5,478 nucleotides of DNA, taken from assembly GCA_003486645.1 (NCBI GenBank), contig DNGI01000226.1:1-5478 (forward strand), written 5' to 3'. The translations under genes were made by a program, and so were the position numbers. This DNA is from Cyanobacteria bacterium UBA11370 (lineage in GTDB: Bacteria; Cyanobacteriota; Cyanobacteriia; Cyanobacteriales; Coleofasciculaceae). How positions within the stretch are numbered: the first letter of the stretch is position 1; every line of letters starts with the position of its first letter. Positions 1 through 5,474 of this stretch are shown piece after piece. Below the pieces are notes generated by a model. It made no database searches. It saw only the letters and a list, made by a program, of their open reading frames with translations, and was not told the DNA's origin.

Positions 1-1
1 T

Positions 2-232
2 CGAGATTTTGAGAAAAGGGTAGGACTTGTTACCTCTGCCAAGGGGAGTAAAACAGCGATAGTTCTGGATGTTATTAACAATTTACCTAGGGATTTTTCA
101 ATTAAAGAGTTACAGGAAAGATGCCCTACTGTGGGAATTGATTTGATTCGTCGCATCCTCCGTCGGGAGAGAGAAGCTGGGCATCTAACCTGTATCGGAC
201 GTGGGGCAGATGCTCGTTGGCATAAGCAATAG
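2..232 (+). CDS. 3' end of an unrecognised protein with a winged-helix-like tail (partial)
   Basis: The frame is open from the window edge to a TAG at 230-232, giving 76 residues of C-terminus; the start lies outside the window. The fragment is basic and mostly helical. It contains FSIKELQERCPTVG followed by DLIRRILRREREAGHL and then a glycine turn and basic end (GRGADARWHK). This order of helix, helix, then a short hairpin-like segment resembles a winged helix-turn-helix, so I infer a nucleic-acid-binding or regulatory tail on a larger protein. I do not recognise the family and no catalytic motif is visible. It converges on the next gene with a gap of only 43 bp. Coding character is good and the reading has no internal stop, so that it is a real gene end is likely; the function is open. 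Confidence 0.6.
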   Translation, partial: RDFEKRVGLVTSAKGSKTAIVLDVINNLPRDFSIKELQERCPTVGIDLIRRILRREREAGHLTCIGRGADARWHKQ

Positions 233-234
233 GT

Positions 235-279
235 ACAGTGATTAGACTAAAAGACTCATCGACACTGTGATTAGGCTAG
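235..279. repeat. Pair of short direct repeats in a convergent gap
   Basis: ACAGTGATTAGACTAA at 235-250 and ACTGTGATTAGGCTAG at 264-279 match at 13 of 16 positions with a 29-bp period. They fill the gap between two convergent genes, and the second copy covers the stop codon of the minus-strand gene (276-278). ACAGTG (235-240) and CACTGT (263-268) are also inverted relative to each other and could form a weak 6-bp stem. No T-run follows, so a terminator role is uncertain. Confidence 0.35.
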
Positions 280-593
280 CTCTCAATTGGATCGATCTGA
301 CCAATCCCAAGACTTTGGAGAGTAATGATAATATCCTCCCACTTCAGGCCACAATAGTAATATTGCTTGTGTCGCAAATCTGCCAAATAGTAACCTGCCT
401 TTCCTCCATTAACTCGAAATAACTCAGTAACGACTTGCTGCTTTGAAATGCCGTACAGTAGCTTAAAATCTTGAAAGTCAATAGCAATCGGCGATCGCTT
501 GTAAAACATCTTGCCTTTTTTGAAAAGCCATCCCCCTGATGTGCGCTCCACAACTCGGATATAGTCAGGATAGATAATGACTGAATCTGACAT
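276..593 (-). CDS. Hypothetical protein, 105 residues
   Basis: I do not recognise this protein. It starts at ATG 593-591 and ends at TAG 278-276. It is probably soluble: there is no signal peptide or membrane segment. The N-terminal half has alternating hydrophobic and polar residues (VIIYPDYIRVV) and a GGWLFKKGKMFYKR loop, suggesting beta structure. The middle carries KLLYGISKQQVVTELFR, and the C-terminal part is aromatic-rich (AGYYLADLRHKQYYYCG) followed by WEDIIITLQSLGIGQIDP, probably a helix and final loop. A HIP1 octamer at 491-498 lies inside the frame, which suits native cyanobacterial coding. No strong Shine-Dalgarno is seen; GGGATAAC just upstream is a weak candidate. It is convergent with the partial gene on its left and divergent from the toxin-antitoxin module on its right, so probably transcribed alone. 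Not an obvious part of either neighbour's system. Confidence 0.75.
   Translation of the reverse strand: MSDSVIIYPDYIRVVERTSGGWLFKKGKMFYKRSPIAIDFQDFKLLYGISKQQVVTELFRVNGGKAGYYLADLRHKQYYYCGLKWEDIIITLQSLGIGQIDPIES
491..498. repeat. HIP1 octamer GCGATCGC
   Basis: Perfect palindromic HIP1 site inside the 105-residue hypothetical gene. HIP1 is strongly over-represented in many cyanobacterial genomes. Four further copies lie in the transglycosylase gene at 2274-2281, 2410-2417, 3161-3168 and 3401-3408. I see none to the right of 3408. Confidence 0.9.
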
Positions 594-640
594 GAGTTAT
601 CCCAATTTCATTTATTGTTGCTACAGTTAGTCGATCCCCC

Positions 641-655
641 CTAATACCAATTGGG
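641..655. repeat. Short palindrome in divergent spacer
   Basis: CTAATACCAATTGGG contains the perfect 8-bp palindrome CCAATTGG (647-654). It lies in the 107-bp spacer between the divergent hypothetical gene (start 593) and the UPF0175 antitoxin gene (start 701). It is immediately upstream of the possible -10 box of the module, so it could serve as an operator for an autoregulating antitoxin. TAATACCAATT strings are also common in cyanobacterial intergenic DNA, so it may be unrelated. Confidence 0.25.
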
Positions 656-681
656 TTTAACAATGGCACAATCGGTATAAC
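651..681 (+). promoter_or_regulatory. Weak candidate promoter for the toxin-antitoxin module
   Basis: TATAAC at 676-681 is a good -10 match, 19 nt upstream of the antitoxin ATG. TTGGGT at 651-656 is a possible -35 with a 19-bp spacer, longer than ideal. Transcription would begin near 688, leaving a leader of about 13 nt, in keeping with the lack of a Shine-Dalgarno before the ATG. Confidence 0.3.
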
Positions 682-700
682 CCCTATTCAAAAAATCATT

Positions 701-955
701 ATGTCACACCAACTCACAATCAATTACCCAGAAACCTTTCCCGATGCCCTCCAACAAAGCAGAGAACAATTTGAACAAGAGGCAAAATGGGCAATGGCAG
801 TTAAACTCTTTGAAATGAAACGCCTATCATCCGGCATGGCAGCCGCATTAATCGGCATAGATAGAGTTTCATTCCTCCTTAACTTACATCGTTATGGAGT
901 CGCTATGATTGACCTCGCCGAAGAAGAATTATTATCTGATTTAGAAAATGCCTGA
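701..955 (+). CDS. UPF0175 family antitoxin
   Basis: An 84-residue protein of the UPF0175 family (Pfam PF03683), a small helix-turn-helix family found beside DUF3368/PIN-like toxins, especially in cyanobacteria and archaea. The family signature is clear in the C-terminal two thirds: AVKLFEMKRLSSGMAAALIGIDRVSFLLNLHRYGVAMIDL. In this, a first helix (residues about 27-40), the SSG turn, AAALIGIDRVSFL as the helix-turn-helix, and the HRYGV motif follow in the usual order. Length is typical (80-90). By family knowledge it should bind the partner toxin and probably the module's own promoter. The gene overlaps the toxin gene by 8 nt (ATG at 948-950 inside the last codons, TGA 953-955), implying translational coupling. 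The antitoxin itself looks intact, although the toxin frame behind it is broken. Family assignment is confident; antitoxin function is inferred from family and pairing. Confidence 0.9.
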   Translation: MSHQLTINYPETFPDALQQSREQFEQEAKWAMAVKLFEMKRLSSGMAAALIGIDRVSFLLNLHRYGVAMIDLAEEELLSDLENA

Positions 956-1460
956 AACCCAGAGAATTGTTATCAACACCGCACCCCTAATCGCCCTTGT
1001 AGCCGCTTTAGGGGATTTAACTGTTTTGCCATCTCTCTACACTCAAGTATTCGTTCCCTTTGAAGTCTGCCAAGAAATCCTTGCAGGTGGTTCTAGCGGG
1101 TTTGCCGTGGCAGAATTTGAGACAGCAACTTGGCTCCAAAAACAACAAACTCCCCTGAATATTTCCCCCCTTCTCCTCAATTCCCTTGATCGAGGTGAAG
1201 CCGCAGTCATTCAGTTAGCTATAAATGAAAATATCCAAACCGTCTGTATTGATGAAGTAGCAGGTAGACGAATTGCCAGATTAAGCGGACTTTCTGTTAC
1301 AGGTTCGATTGGTGTTTTGCTATGAGCCAAGAAGGAAGGCTACTCTTTCTCAATGCCGCAAGCGATATCTCAAATGCTCAACCGAGGCATTCGATTAAGT
1401 CCAACTGTGATTAATTTTGCCCTAGAACAAGCTGGAGAAACTAATTCATCAGAAAGTTAA
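948..1460 (+). pseudogene. DUF3368 / PIN-like toxin, interrupted by a nonsense codon
   Basis: The intact frame runs 948-1325 (125 residues), but the same frame continues past TGA 1323-1325 to TAA 1458-1460, for a full gene of 171 codons including the stop codon, typical of DUF3368 proteins (PF11848, PIN-nuclease superfamily). Residues 1-125 carry the PIN-like core: VINTAPLIAL at the N-terminus (Asn10 where classical PIN domains have Asp), DRGEAAVIQLA (Asp81, Glu84), VCIDEVAGRRIA (Asp102, Glu103) and VTGSIGVLL. The sequence after the stop reads AKKEGY, then NRGIRLSPTVINFALEQAGE, which is the usual family C-terminus. Family members normally have Arg or Lys before AKKEG, so CGA to TGA is the simplest explanation. 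The truncated product keeps the acidic residues but loses the last helices and is probably unstable or inactive. Predicted role when whole: ribonuclease toxin neutralised by the UPF0175 partner. Confidence 0.85.
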
Positions 1461-1629
1461 TCATCCAAAATCTAAAATTCTCAGGATACAATCACTAATT
1501 TTATTTTGGTGAGAATAAACAAGCTAAAAATCCCTCACAGTAAGCTTTCTACCTTGAGCAAATTTTAAGAATGAAACAGTCCTGCTTTTTAAGGGTGATG
1601 CAAGGGGGATCGTTTACGTGTAGCAGTAC

Positions 1630-1659
1630 TTTATGAATTTGGTATCATCTCCCTATAAT
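1630..1659 (+). promoter_or_regulatory. Candidate promoter of the transglycosylase gene
   Basis: TATAAT at 1654-1659 is a perfect -10 hexamer, 86 nt upstream of the ATG. The best -35 is weak: TTTATG at 1630-1635 with an 18-bp spacer. The predicted transcription start (about 1666) falls inside the C-run block, giving a leader of roughly 80 nt with a very C-rich 5' end. Confidence 0.4.
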
Positions 1660-1684
1660 CCCCTCCCCCCATCACCCCATTCCC
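1660..1684 (-). other. Putative G-quadruplex motif on the minus strand
   Basis: The plus strand has CCCC (1660-1663), CCCCCC (1665-1670), CCCC (1675-1678) and CCC (1682-1684), separated by 1, 4 and 3 bases. The minus strand therefore fits the G3+N1-7 four-run pattern. It starts directly after the predicted -10 box, on the template strand for the downstream gene. That it folds is inference. Confidence 0.4.
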
Positions 1685-1745
1685 GATACTCTACCGTCAA
1701 AATAGAAAACAGTAACTTGTACCAGAGTTAGGCAAACGAGGATTC

Positions 1746-3944
1746 ATGCTAAAGGTACGGAAATATAAAATTCCTATGGCGGTTGGGACAGGGCTAGCAG
1801 TCGTTGCGCTGCTAGGATCGTCCATGTTAGCCATTAGATGGACGGGTTTACTCGATCGCTGGACAGGTAGCGACAAAACGGAGAATCCATTAAGCCTGAC
1901 TAAGGACGATGCTAAATCAGCCGTGTTACCCTTAGTAGGGCTATCACCTCAAGCAAGGGCAATCCAATTAGAAGAAATTGCCTCTGGACGTAAATCTCTC
2001 GATCAACATCGCGCCCGCTATCTGTTAGCATCGGATTTAATTGAACAACAACAGGGAGAAGCAGCACTTAAATGGTTGGAGGGATTGGAGTCGGATTATC
2101 CCATACTCGCCTCTCACATTGCCGTCAAACGCGCTCAAGCCTATGAAGTAATGGGGGATAAAGCGAAAGCTCAACAAGCGTGGCAAGATATTCTCAAAAA
2201 CTATCGTAACAATCCCGTTGCCGCTCAAGCGTTATATGTTTTAGGTCAATCGAATCCAGACTACTGGAATCAAGCGATCGCCCAATTTCCCTCTCATCCC
2301 AGTACCCGCGAAATTATTAGCCAGCAACTCACTAAGAATCCGAATCAACCTGGGTTACTCTTAGTTTTAGCGAACTATTCTCCTGATGTCAAAGGCATGG
2401 GAGCAATACGCGATCGCTTGGTGAATGAGTATGCCTCTCAACTTAAACCCGACGATTGGCAAGCAATTGGGTTTGGCTATTGGGTCACTCAGGAATATGG
2501 TAAAGCTGGCAAAGCTTATAGTAAAGCACCCCGCACTCCCCGTAATGCCTATCGTGCAGGTCGAGGCTATCATCTAAATGGAAAACGTAAAGAAGCGAAA
2601 CTGGCTTATCAACAACTGATCCAGCAATTTCCCGATGCGAAGGAAACGGGATTGGGTTTGAGGCGTTTAGCGAGTCTTTCCCCGTCACCAGAAGCGCTAA
2701 ATTATCTTAATTTAGTGATTAATAAGTTTCCTGATGAAGCCGCAGAAGCTTTACTCGCTAAAGCTGATATTCTAGACGCATTAGGTAGTGCCACGTCAGC
2801 CGCTCAAGCGCGTCAATCGGTATTAACCCAATATGCTAGTTCGGATGCTGCTGCGGAATATCGCTGGCAAGTGGCTAAAACTAAAGCAGAACAAGGCAAG
2901 TTAGCGGAAGCATGGCAATGGGCGCAACCGATTACTACTCAAAGTCCGGATAGTTCTCTTGCACCAGAAGCGGCGTTTTGGGTGGGACGATGGGCGATGG
3001 ATTTAGGACGGCAAAATGAGGCGAAGGCTGCCTTTGAACACGTATTAGCTCGATATCCGGAATCGTTTTATGCTTGGAGGTCAGCCAAATTTTTAGGCTG
3101 GGATGTCGGCGACTTTACCACAGTACGTAATATAACACCAGAAGTTGTCCTGCCGCCAGTGCGATCGCCCTTACCCGCAGGTTCGGATACGTTAAAAGAA
3201 CTGCACCAGTTAGGGCAAGATTGGGACGCTTGGGCAAATTGGCAGGTGGAATTTAAGAACCGACAAGAACCAACCGTTGCTGAACAATTTACCGATGGTG
3301 CAATCCGGTTGGGCGTAGGGGATAATCTGCAAGGGATTAATCAAGTTTGGAACTTGAAGCAACGAGAAACGCCCGAAGAACGGGAACAATGGCAAGCGTT
3401 GCGATCGCAATCGGCGTATTGGTACACGTTATTTCCTTTACCATTTATTGAACCCGTTGTCAATTGGTCGCAGCAGCGTCAACTCAATCCTTTATTAGTC
3501 ATGGCATTGATTCGCCAAGAATCTCGGTTTGAACCGGAAATTCGTTCCATTGCAGGGGCGACAGGTTTAATGCAGGTGATGCCGGGAACGGGTCAATGGA
3601 TTGCTGATAAAATTCAGTTGAAGGACTATAACCTGAAAAATCCAAACGACAATGTTAAATTAGGCACTTGGTATCTGGATTATACTCATCAAGAATACAG
3701 CAATCATTCGCTATTAGCGGTTGCGAGTTATAATGCAGGCCCTGGTAATGTGGCAAAGTGGGTTCGGCAATATAGTTTTACTGACGCGGATGCGTTTATC
3801 GAAGAAATTCCATTTTCGGAAACGAAGGGGTATGTAGAGGCAGTTTTTGAGAATTATTGGAATTATTTGCGGTTGTATAATCCGGAGATTGGGGAGTTAT
3901 TAAGGAAGTATGGGGGGAGTCAGGGGATTTTGAATAAGCCTTAA
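1746..3944 (+). CDS. Membrane-anchored Slt70-like lytic transglycosylase (GH23) with TPR region
   Basis: A 732-residue soluble-lytic-transglycosylase-type enzyme, predicted to cleave the MurNAc-GlcNAc bond of peptidoglycan with formation of 1,6-anhydroMurNAc. A basic N-terminus (MLKVRKYK) and one hydrophobic helix (about residues 10-30) with no cleavage box suggest an anchored periplasmic protein. Residues about 75-450 are TPR-like helical pairs (RAQAYEVMGDKAKAQQAW, GRGYHLNGKRKEAKLAYQ, WVGRWAMDLGRQNEAKAAF), matching the Slt70 superhelical scaffold. A linker follows, then the catalytic domain at about 570-690: RQESRF with the catalytic Glu592, GATGLMQVMP (604-613), NPNDNVKLGTWYL, and ASYNAGPG (660-667). 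All the family 1 motifs are present, so it should be active. The start ATG is preceded by GAGG at 1738-1741, 4 nt away. Four HIP1 sites lie in the gene. It appears to be transcribed alone: its upstream neighbour is a broken toxin gene and its downstream neighbour is convergent. Likely role: wall turnover, division or septal peptidoglycan remodelling. Confidence 0.95.
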   Translation: MLKVRKYKIPMAVGTGLAVVALLGSSMLAIRWTGLLDRWTGSDKTENPLSLTKDDAKSAVLPLVGLSPQARAIQLEEIASGRKSLDQHRARYLLASDLIEQQQGEAALKWLEGLESDYPILASHIAVKRAQAYEVMGDKAKAQQAWQDILKNYRNNPVAAQALYVLGQSNPDYWNQAIAQFPSHPSTREIISQQLTKNPNQPGLLLVLANYSPDVKGMGAIRDRLVNEYASQLKPDDWQAIGFGYWVTQEYGKAGKAYSKAPRTPRNAYRAGRGYHLNGKRKEAKLAYQQLIQQFPDAKETGLGLRRLASLSPSPEALNYLNLVINKFPDEAAEALLAKADILDALGSATSAAQARQSVLTQYASSDAAAEYRWQVAKTKAEQGKLAEAWQWAQPITTQSPDSSLAPEAAFWVGRWAMDLGRQNEAKAAFEHVLARYPESFYAWRSAKFLGWDVGDFTTVRNITPEVVLPPVRSPLPAGSDTLKELHQLGQDWDAWANWQVEFKNRQEPTVAEQFTDGAIRLGVGDNLQGINQVWNLKQRETPEEREQWQALRSQSAYWYTLFPLPFIEPVVNWSQQRQLNPLLVMALIRQESRFEPEIRSIAGATGLMQVMPGTGQWIADKIQLKDYNLKNPNDNVKLGTWYLDYTHQEYSNHSLLAVASYNAGPGNVAKWVRQYSFTDADAFIEEIPFSETKGYVEAVFENYWNYLRLYNPEIGELLRKYGGSQGILNKP

Positions 3945-3996
3945 TGATTGAGGTTAATGGTGTTAAGGGTTTGCAGAATCCAAACTTTGGCTGTTC

Positions 3997-4029
3997 AGAT
4001 CCCCGACTTCTTTAAGAAGTCGGGGATCT
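3997..4029. repeat. Perfect palindrome; repeat-family hairpin and possible bidirectional terminator
   Basis: Arms AGATCCCCGACTTCTT (3997-4012) and AAGAAGTCGGGGATCT (4014-4029) are exact reverse complements around a single central T. As RNA it would form a GC-rich stem of about 14 bp with a short U/A loop. It sits 53 nt after the transglycosylase stop and 62 nt beyond the convergent minus-strand stop, so it could end transcripts from both sides, although no clean U-tract follows. Palindromes built on GATCCCCGACTTC are, to my recollection, dispersed in many copies through several cyanobacterial genomes, so a small non-autonomous repeat element is an equally good reading. Confidence 0.75.
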
Positions 4030-4090
4030 TGGCGTTTAGCCTGATCTAGTCAGTAAGCGAGTCGCCCATTGAGTTGATTTTAACTAAGGA

Positions 4091-4351
4091 TTAAAAGTGG
4101 TTAGGTTCTTCTTTAAATTTTATTACTTCTTCTGGTGCGGAGTTAATGAGTTTTATCAGTTCTAGTGCGACATCTGCCATTTCCTTTGCACGGGGATCTG
4201 GCATTATTTTTAACTCGATTAATTCAGTGAGTAAGTTGGCGGCTTGAATGCCAGATTTTAACAAAGCTTCTTGGTATTCTTGTTGTAAGGTTTTAGTGGG
4301 AGTTGGGGTTTGGTCTGGGTCGTTTTGGTTTTGAAGGCTGATATTTTGCAT
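4091..4351 (-). CDS. Small hypothetical protein, 86 residues
   Basis: Starts at ATG 4351-4349 and ends with a TAA at 4093-4091. I do not recognise it. The first 20 residues are polar and disordered-looking (QNQNDPDQTPTPTKT). The rest is predicted helical: QEYQEALLKSGIQAANLLTELIEL, a proline break (IMPDPRA), then a second amphipathic helix (KEMADVALELIKLINSAP) and an acidic tail. A two-helix bundle or coiled-coil adaptor is plausible. It has no signal peptide, membrane segment or catalytic motif. It is the last gene of the minus-strand run, with 37 bp between its start and the end of the short frame before it, and may share their transcript. A weak AAGTAAAG precedes the start. Low AT-biased complexity at the N-terminus leaves some doubt, but the helical pattern supports a real gene. 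Confidence 0.65.
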   Translation of the reverse strand: MQNISLQNQNDPDQTPTPTKTLQQEYQEALLKSGIQAANLLTELIELKIMPDPRAKEMADVALELIKLINSAPEEVIKFKEEPNHF

Positions 4352-4388
4352 TGTCTTTACTTATTGTTAATTTATTTTGATGAGATAG

Positions 4389-4514
4389 TTAACTAACGGT
4401 AGATATAAGTTCGGTGAGAGGCATATTGCTTGCTAAGTAGGCAGTCATAAATATTTGTCGTTGAGTCAAGGCAGATAGCAGAGGAGAAGGCTGTTTGCCT
4501 ATTAAATGCCCCAA
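4389..4514 (-). pseudogene. Short open frame, possible frameshifted tail of the immunity-like gene
   Basis: After the immunity-like frame ends (TAA 4504-4502), a different frame reads LGHLIGKQPSPLLSALTQRQ and then IFMTAYLASNMPLTELISTVS to TAA 4391-4389. The composition looks like protein: two plausible helices and a natural ending. The frame is open from 4526 (a TGA precedes it at 4529-4527), with no ATG before an internal one near 4450. The only upstream start is TTG at 4514-4512, without a ribosome site. The switch point falls at a TTTTGGGG run (minus strand, 4516-4509). One extra T there would join the frames as DPDKFLGHLIGKQ. It may therefore be a lost C-terminus of the upstream gene, a fragment of another gene, or chance. 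Confidence 0.3.
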
Positions 4515-4954
4515 AACTTGTCGGGATCAGCGGCACCAACTTTGCCAAGTAGGCTTCCCCCAAATGACAAGTGTACACCTGTAGAAGTGCGATAGTAATC
4601 AATCCAGTCATCGCATAAAAGTTCAACACGCTCCCAGGTTATGTCGTACATTCTCAAAATATCTTTCACTTTTGCTGTCTCTAGTTGAGCGCTCTCGAAA
4701 TTTATTACGCTCACGTTTGCAGGGAGTTCGATTCCAGACTGATCCACCTGTAACGAAATGGTAACAACTCGTTCATCTACAATTGCGAATTCGAGATCTC
4801 CATAACGTGCTAGGGCGGCTGTACCTTCGCCCGGTGGCTCGTACAGTGGCGGAACTCCTAAAACGTTTATAACTTGGTTCCAGGAAGTTCCAAATTTGAA
4901 CAGTCCAAATTCACCCTTGGCAATAAAAACAAAGTAATCAACTTCTATAGTCAT
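4502..4954 (-). CDS. Hypothetical protein resembling a polymorphic-toxin immunity protein
   Basis: A 150-residue acidic, soluble protein. I chose ATG 4954-4952; a GTG codon directly before it (4957-4955) is an alternative. GAAGGG lies 8 nt upstream of the ATG and suits either. The N-terminal half reads GEFGLFKFGTSWNQVINVLG, a proline-rich loop (VPPLYEPPGEG), then RYGDLEFAIVDERVVTISLQV. A 'turn, helix, then strand describing a small-molecule-like fold' layout of this kind, with a GTS helix and a YGDLEF strand, is seen in many unassigned small proteins encoded after polymorphic toxins. The second half has ILRMYDITWERVELLCDDW, then YYRTSTGVHLSFGGSL. No enzyme motif is visible. The stop of the upstream frame (TAG 4959-4957) adjoins the start, implying coupled translation, as expected for a toxin-immunity pair. 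The immunity role is inference from size, acidity and position; I cannot name a family. Confidence 0.7.
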   Translation of the reverse strand: MTIEVDYFVFIAKGEFGLFKFGTSWNQVINVLGVPPLYEPPGEGTAALARYGDLEFAIVDERVVTISLQVDQSGIELPANVSVINFESAQLETAKVKDILRMYDITWERVELLCDDWIDYYRTSTGVHLSFGGSLLGKVGAADPDKFWGI

Positions 4955-4956
4955 CA

Positions 4957-5472
4957 CTACATCCCTTCGATAATCTTGATAACTTCTTTGAAGTATTCTG
5001 CTCTTTCTGTATTTTTCGCTTGTTCAGCCATTCCCAAACCCGCTTTTGCGTGTTTCAGAAGCCATTTTTGAAAATCAGAGTTACTCAAAGCAGGTGTTGC
5101 TTTGCGAATAGCATCAGCGACATCTGCTTCTTTGTAACTGCTGAAAACCGGTTTTAATTCAAGGGTGTTTCCCGAAGGAACTAGCTTTAGTTCTACTTTA
5201 CCTACATTGAAATGTACCCCTTTGTTGAGGATATCGGGCGCGATCTTTTGGCTTTTCATCATTTCTTTGATGTCCTCCGACAGATTGCCACCCGTCTTCG
5301 GCTTAGTAGCTGGGTTGACAACTTCTATTGCTGTCTTTGGATTATTTTTTCTGATGTTTTGTAATTGTTCTTCAATAATTTTTACTTGATCAGCTACTCC
5401 TTCTGGATCTTTTACAGATCTTTTTTGAACATCCTTAAACCACTCAGCTAGTTGTTTACAGCCTTTTTCAGG
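4957..5472 (-). CDS. C-terminal part of an unrecognised, possibly toxin-like protein (5' end missing or broken)
   Basis: The frame is open for 171 residues from 5472 to TAG 4959-4957, but the first ATG is at 5262-5260 (MMKSQKIAPD), giving only 101 residues. The 70 codons before it have no ATG, GTG or TTG yet look fully coding: GCKQLAEWFKDVQKRS, DPEGVADQVKIIEEQLQNIR, then a KPKTGG linker. So I think the true protein is longer and extends past the window edge. A stop codon (TAG 5475-5473) lies in this frame just before 5472. The C-terminal part has a strand-rich section (GKVELKLVPSGNTLELKPVF) followed by helices (ADVADAIRKATPAL, FQKWLLKHAKAGLGMAEQAK, EYFKEVIKIIEGM). No known toxin catalytic motif is seen. 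The helical pre-domain, linker and variable tail, followed by a coupled small acidic gene, suggest the end of a polymorphic toxin or secreted effector. This is inference; a plain 101-residue hypothetical gene from 5262 is the alternative. Confidence 0.55.
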   Translation of the reverse strand, partial: PEKGCKQLAEWFKDVQKRSVKDPEGVADQVKIIEEQLQNIRKNNPKTAIEVVNPATKPKTGGNLSEDIKEMMKSQKIAPDILNKGVHFNVGKVELKLVPSGNTLELKPVFSSYKEADVADAIRKATPALSNSDFQKWLLKHAKAGLGMAEQAKNTERAEYFKEVIKIIEGM

Positions 5473-5474
5473 CT
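5460..5474. other. Small hairpin at the window edge
   Basis: AGCCT (5460-5464) and AGGCT (5470-5474) form a 5-bp stem around TTTTC. On the minus strand it lies at the beginning of the long coding-like frame, overlapping the A5 run and next to the in-frame TAG. It is too short to call a terminator with any confidence, and the sequence beyond is not available. Confidence 0.2.

Larger units (their letters stand above)
1461..1745. other. Intergenic region upstream of the transglycosylase
   Basis: This 285-bp non-coding spacer is AT-rich in its first half and has no credible gene. The largest possible small frame begins at ATG 1571 and encodes only 21 residues without a ribosome site. The second half holds a consensus TATAAT (1654-1659), a block of four C-runs (1660-1684), and a GAGG ribosome site (1738-1741) just before the transglycosylase ATG. 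Confidence 0.7.

Noticed and set aside
632..1612. CGATCCCCC at 632-640 and its inverted copy GGGGGATCG at 1604-1612 flank the toxin-antitoxin module and could be terminal repeats.
   Set aside because: Only 9 bp match, there is no target duplication, and GATCCCCC strings are common in cyanobacterial intergenic DNA.
1571..1636. A 21-residue frame beginning at ATG 1571 upstream of the transglycosylase.
   Set aside because: No ribosome site, atypical composition, and it overlaps the likely promoter.
2037..3410. Several minus-strand open frames of 63-68 codons inside the transglycosylase gene.
   Set aside because: They are antisense shadows of a gene with complete family motifs.
3980..3990. CCAAACTTTGG inverted repeat after the transglycosylase stop as a terminator.
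   Set aside because: The stem is 5 bp with a one-base centre, which cannot form a stable hairpin; the palindrome at 3997-4029 is a far better candidate.
4393..4629. Minus-strand open frame of 78 codons starting MLNFYAMTG.
   Set aside because: It overlaps the immunity-like gene in another frame. Its first half is the shadow of that gene, and the neighbouring frame has the better protein-like content in the second half.
4874..5389. Two plus-strand open frames (4874-5071 and 5165-5389).
   Set aside because: Both lie opposite the coding-like minus-strand frames, have hydrophobic low-information translations and no ribosome sites.
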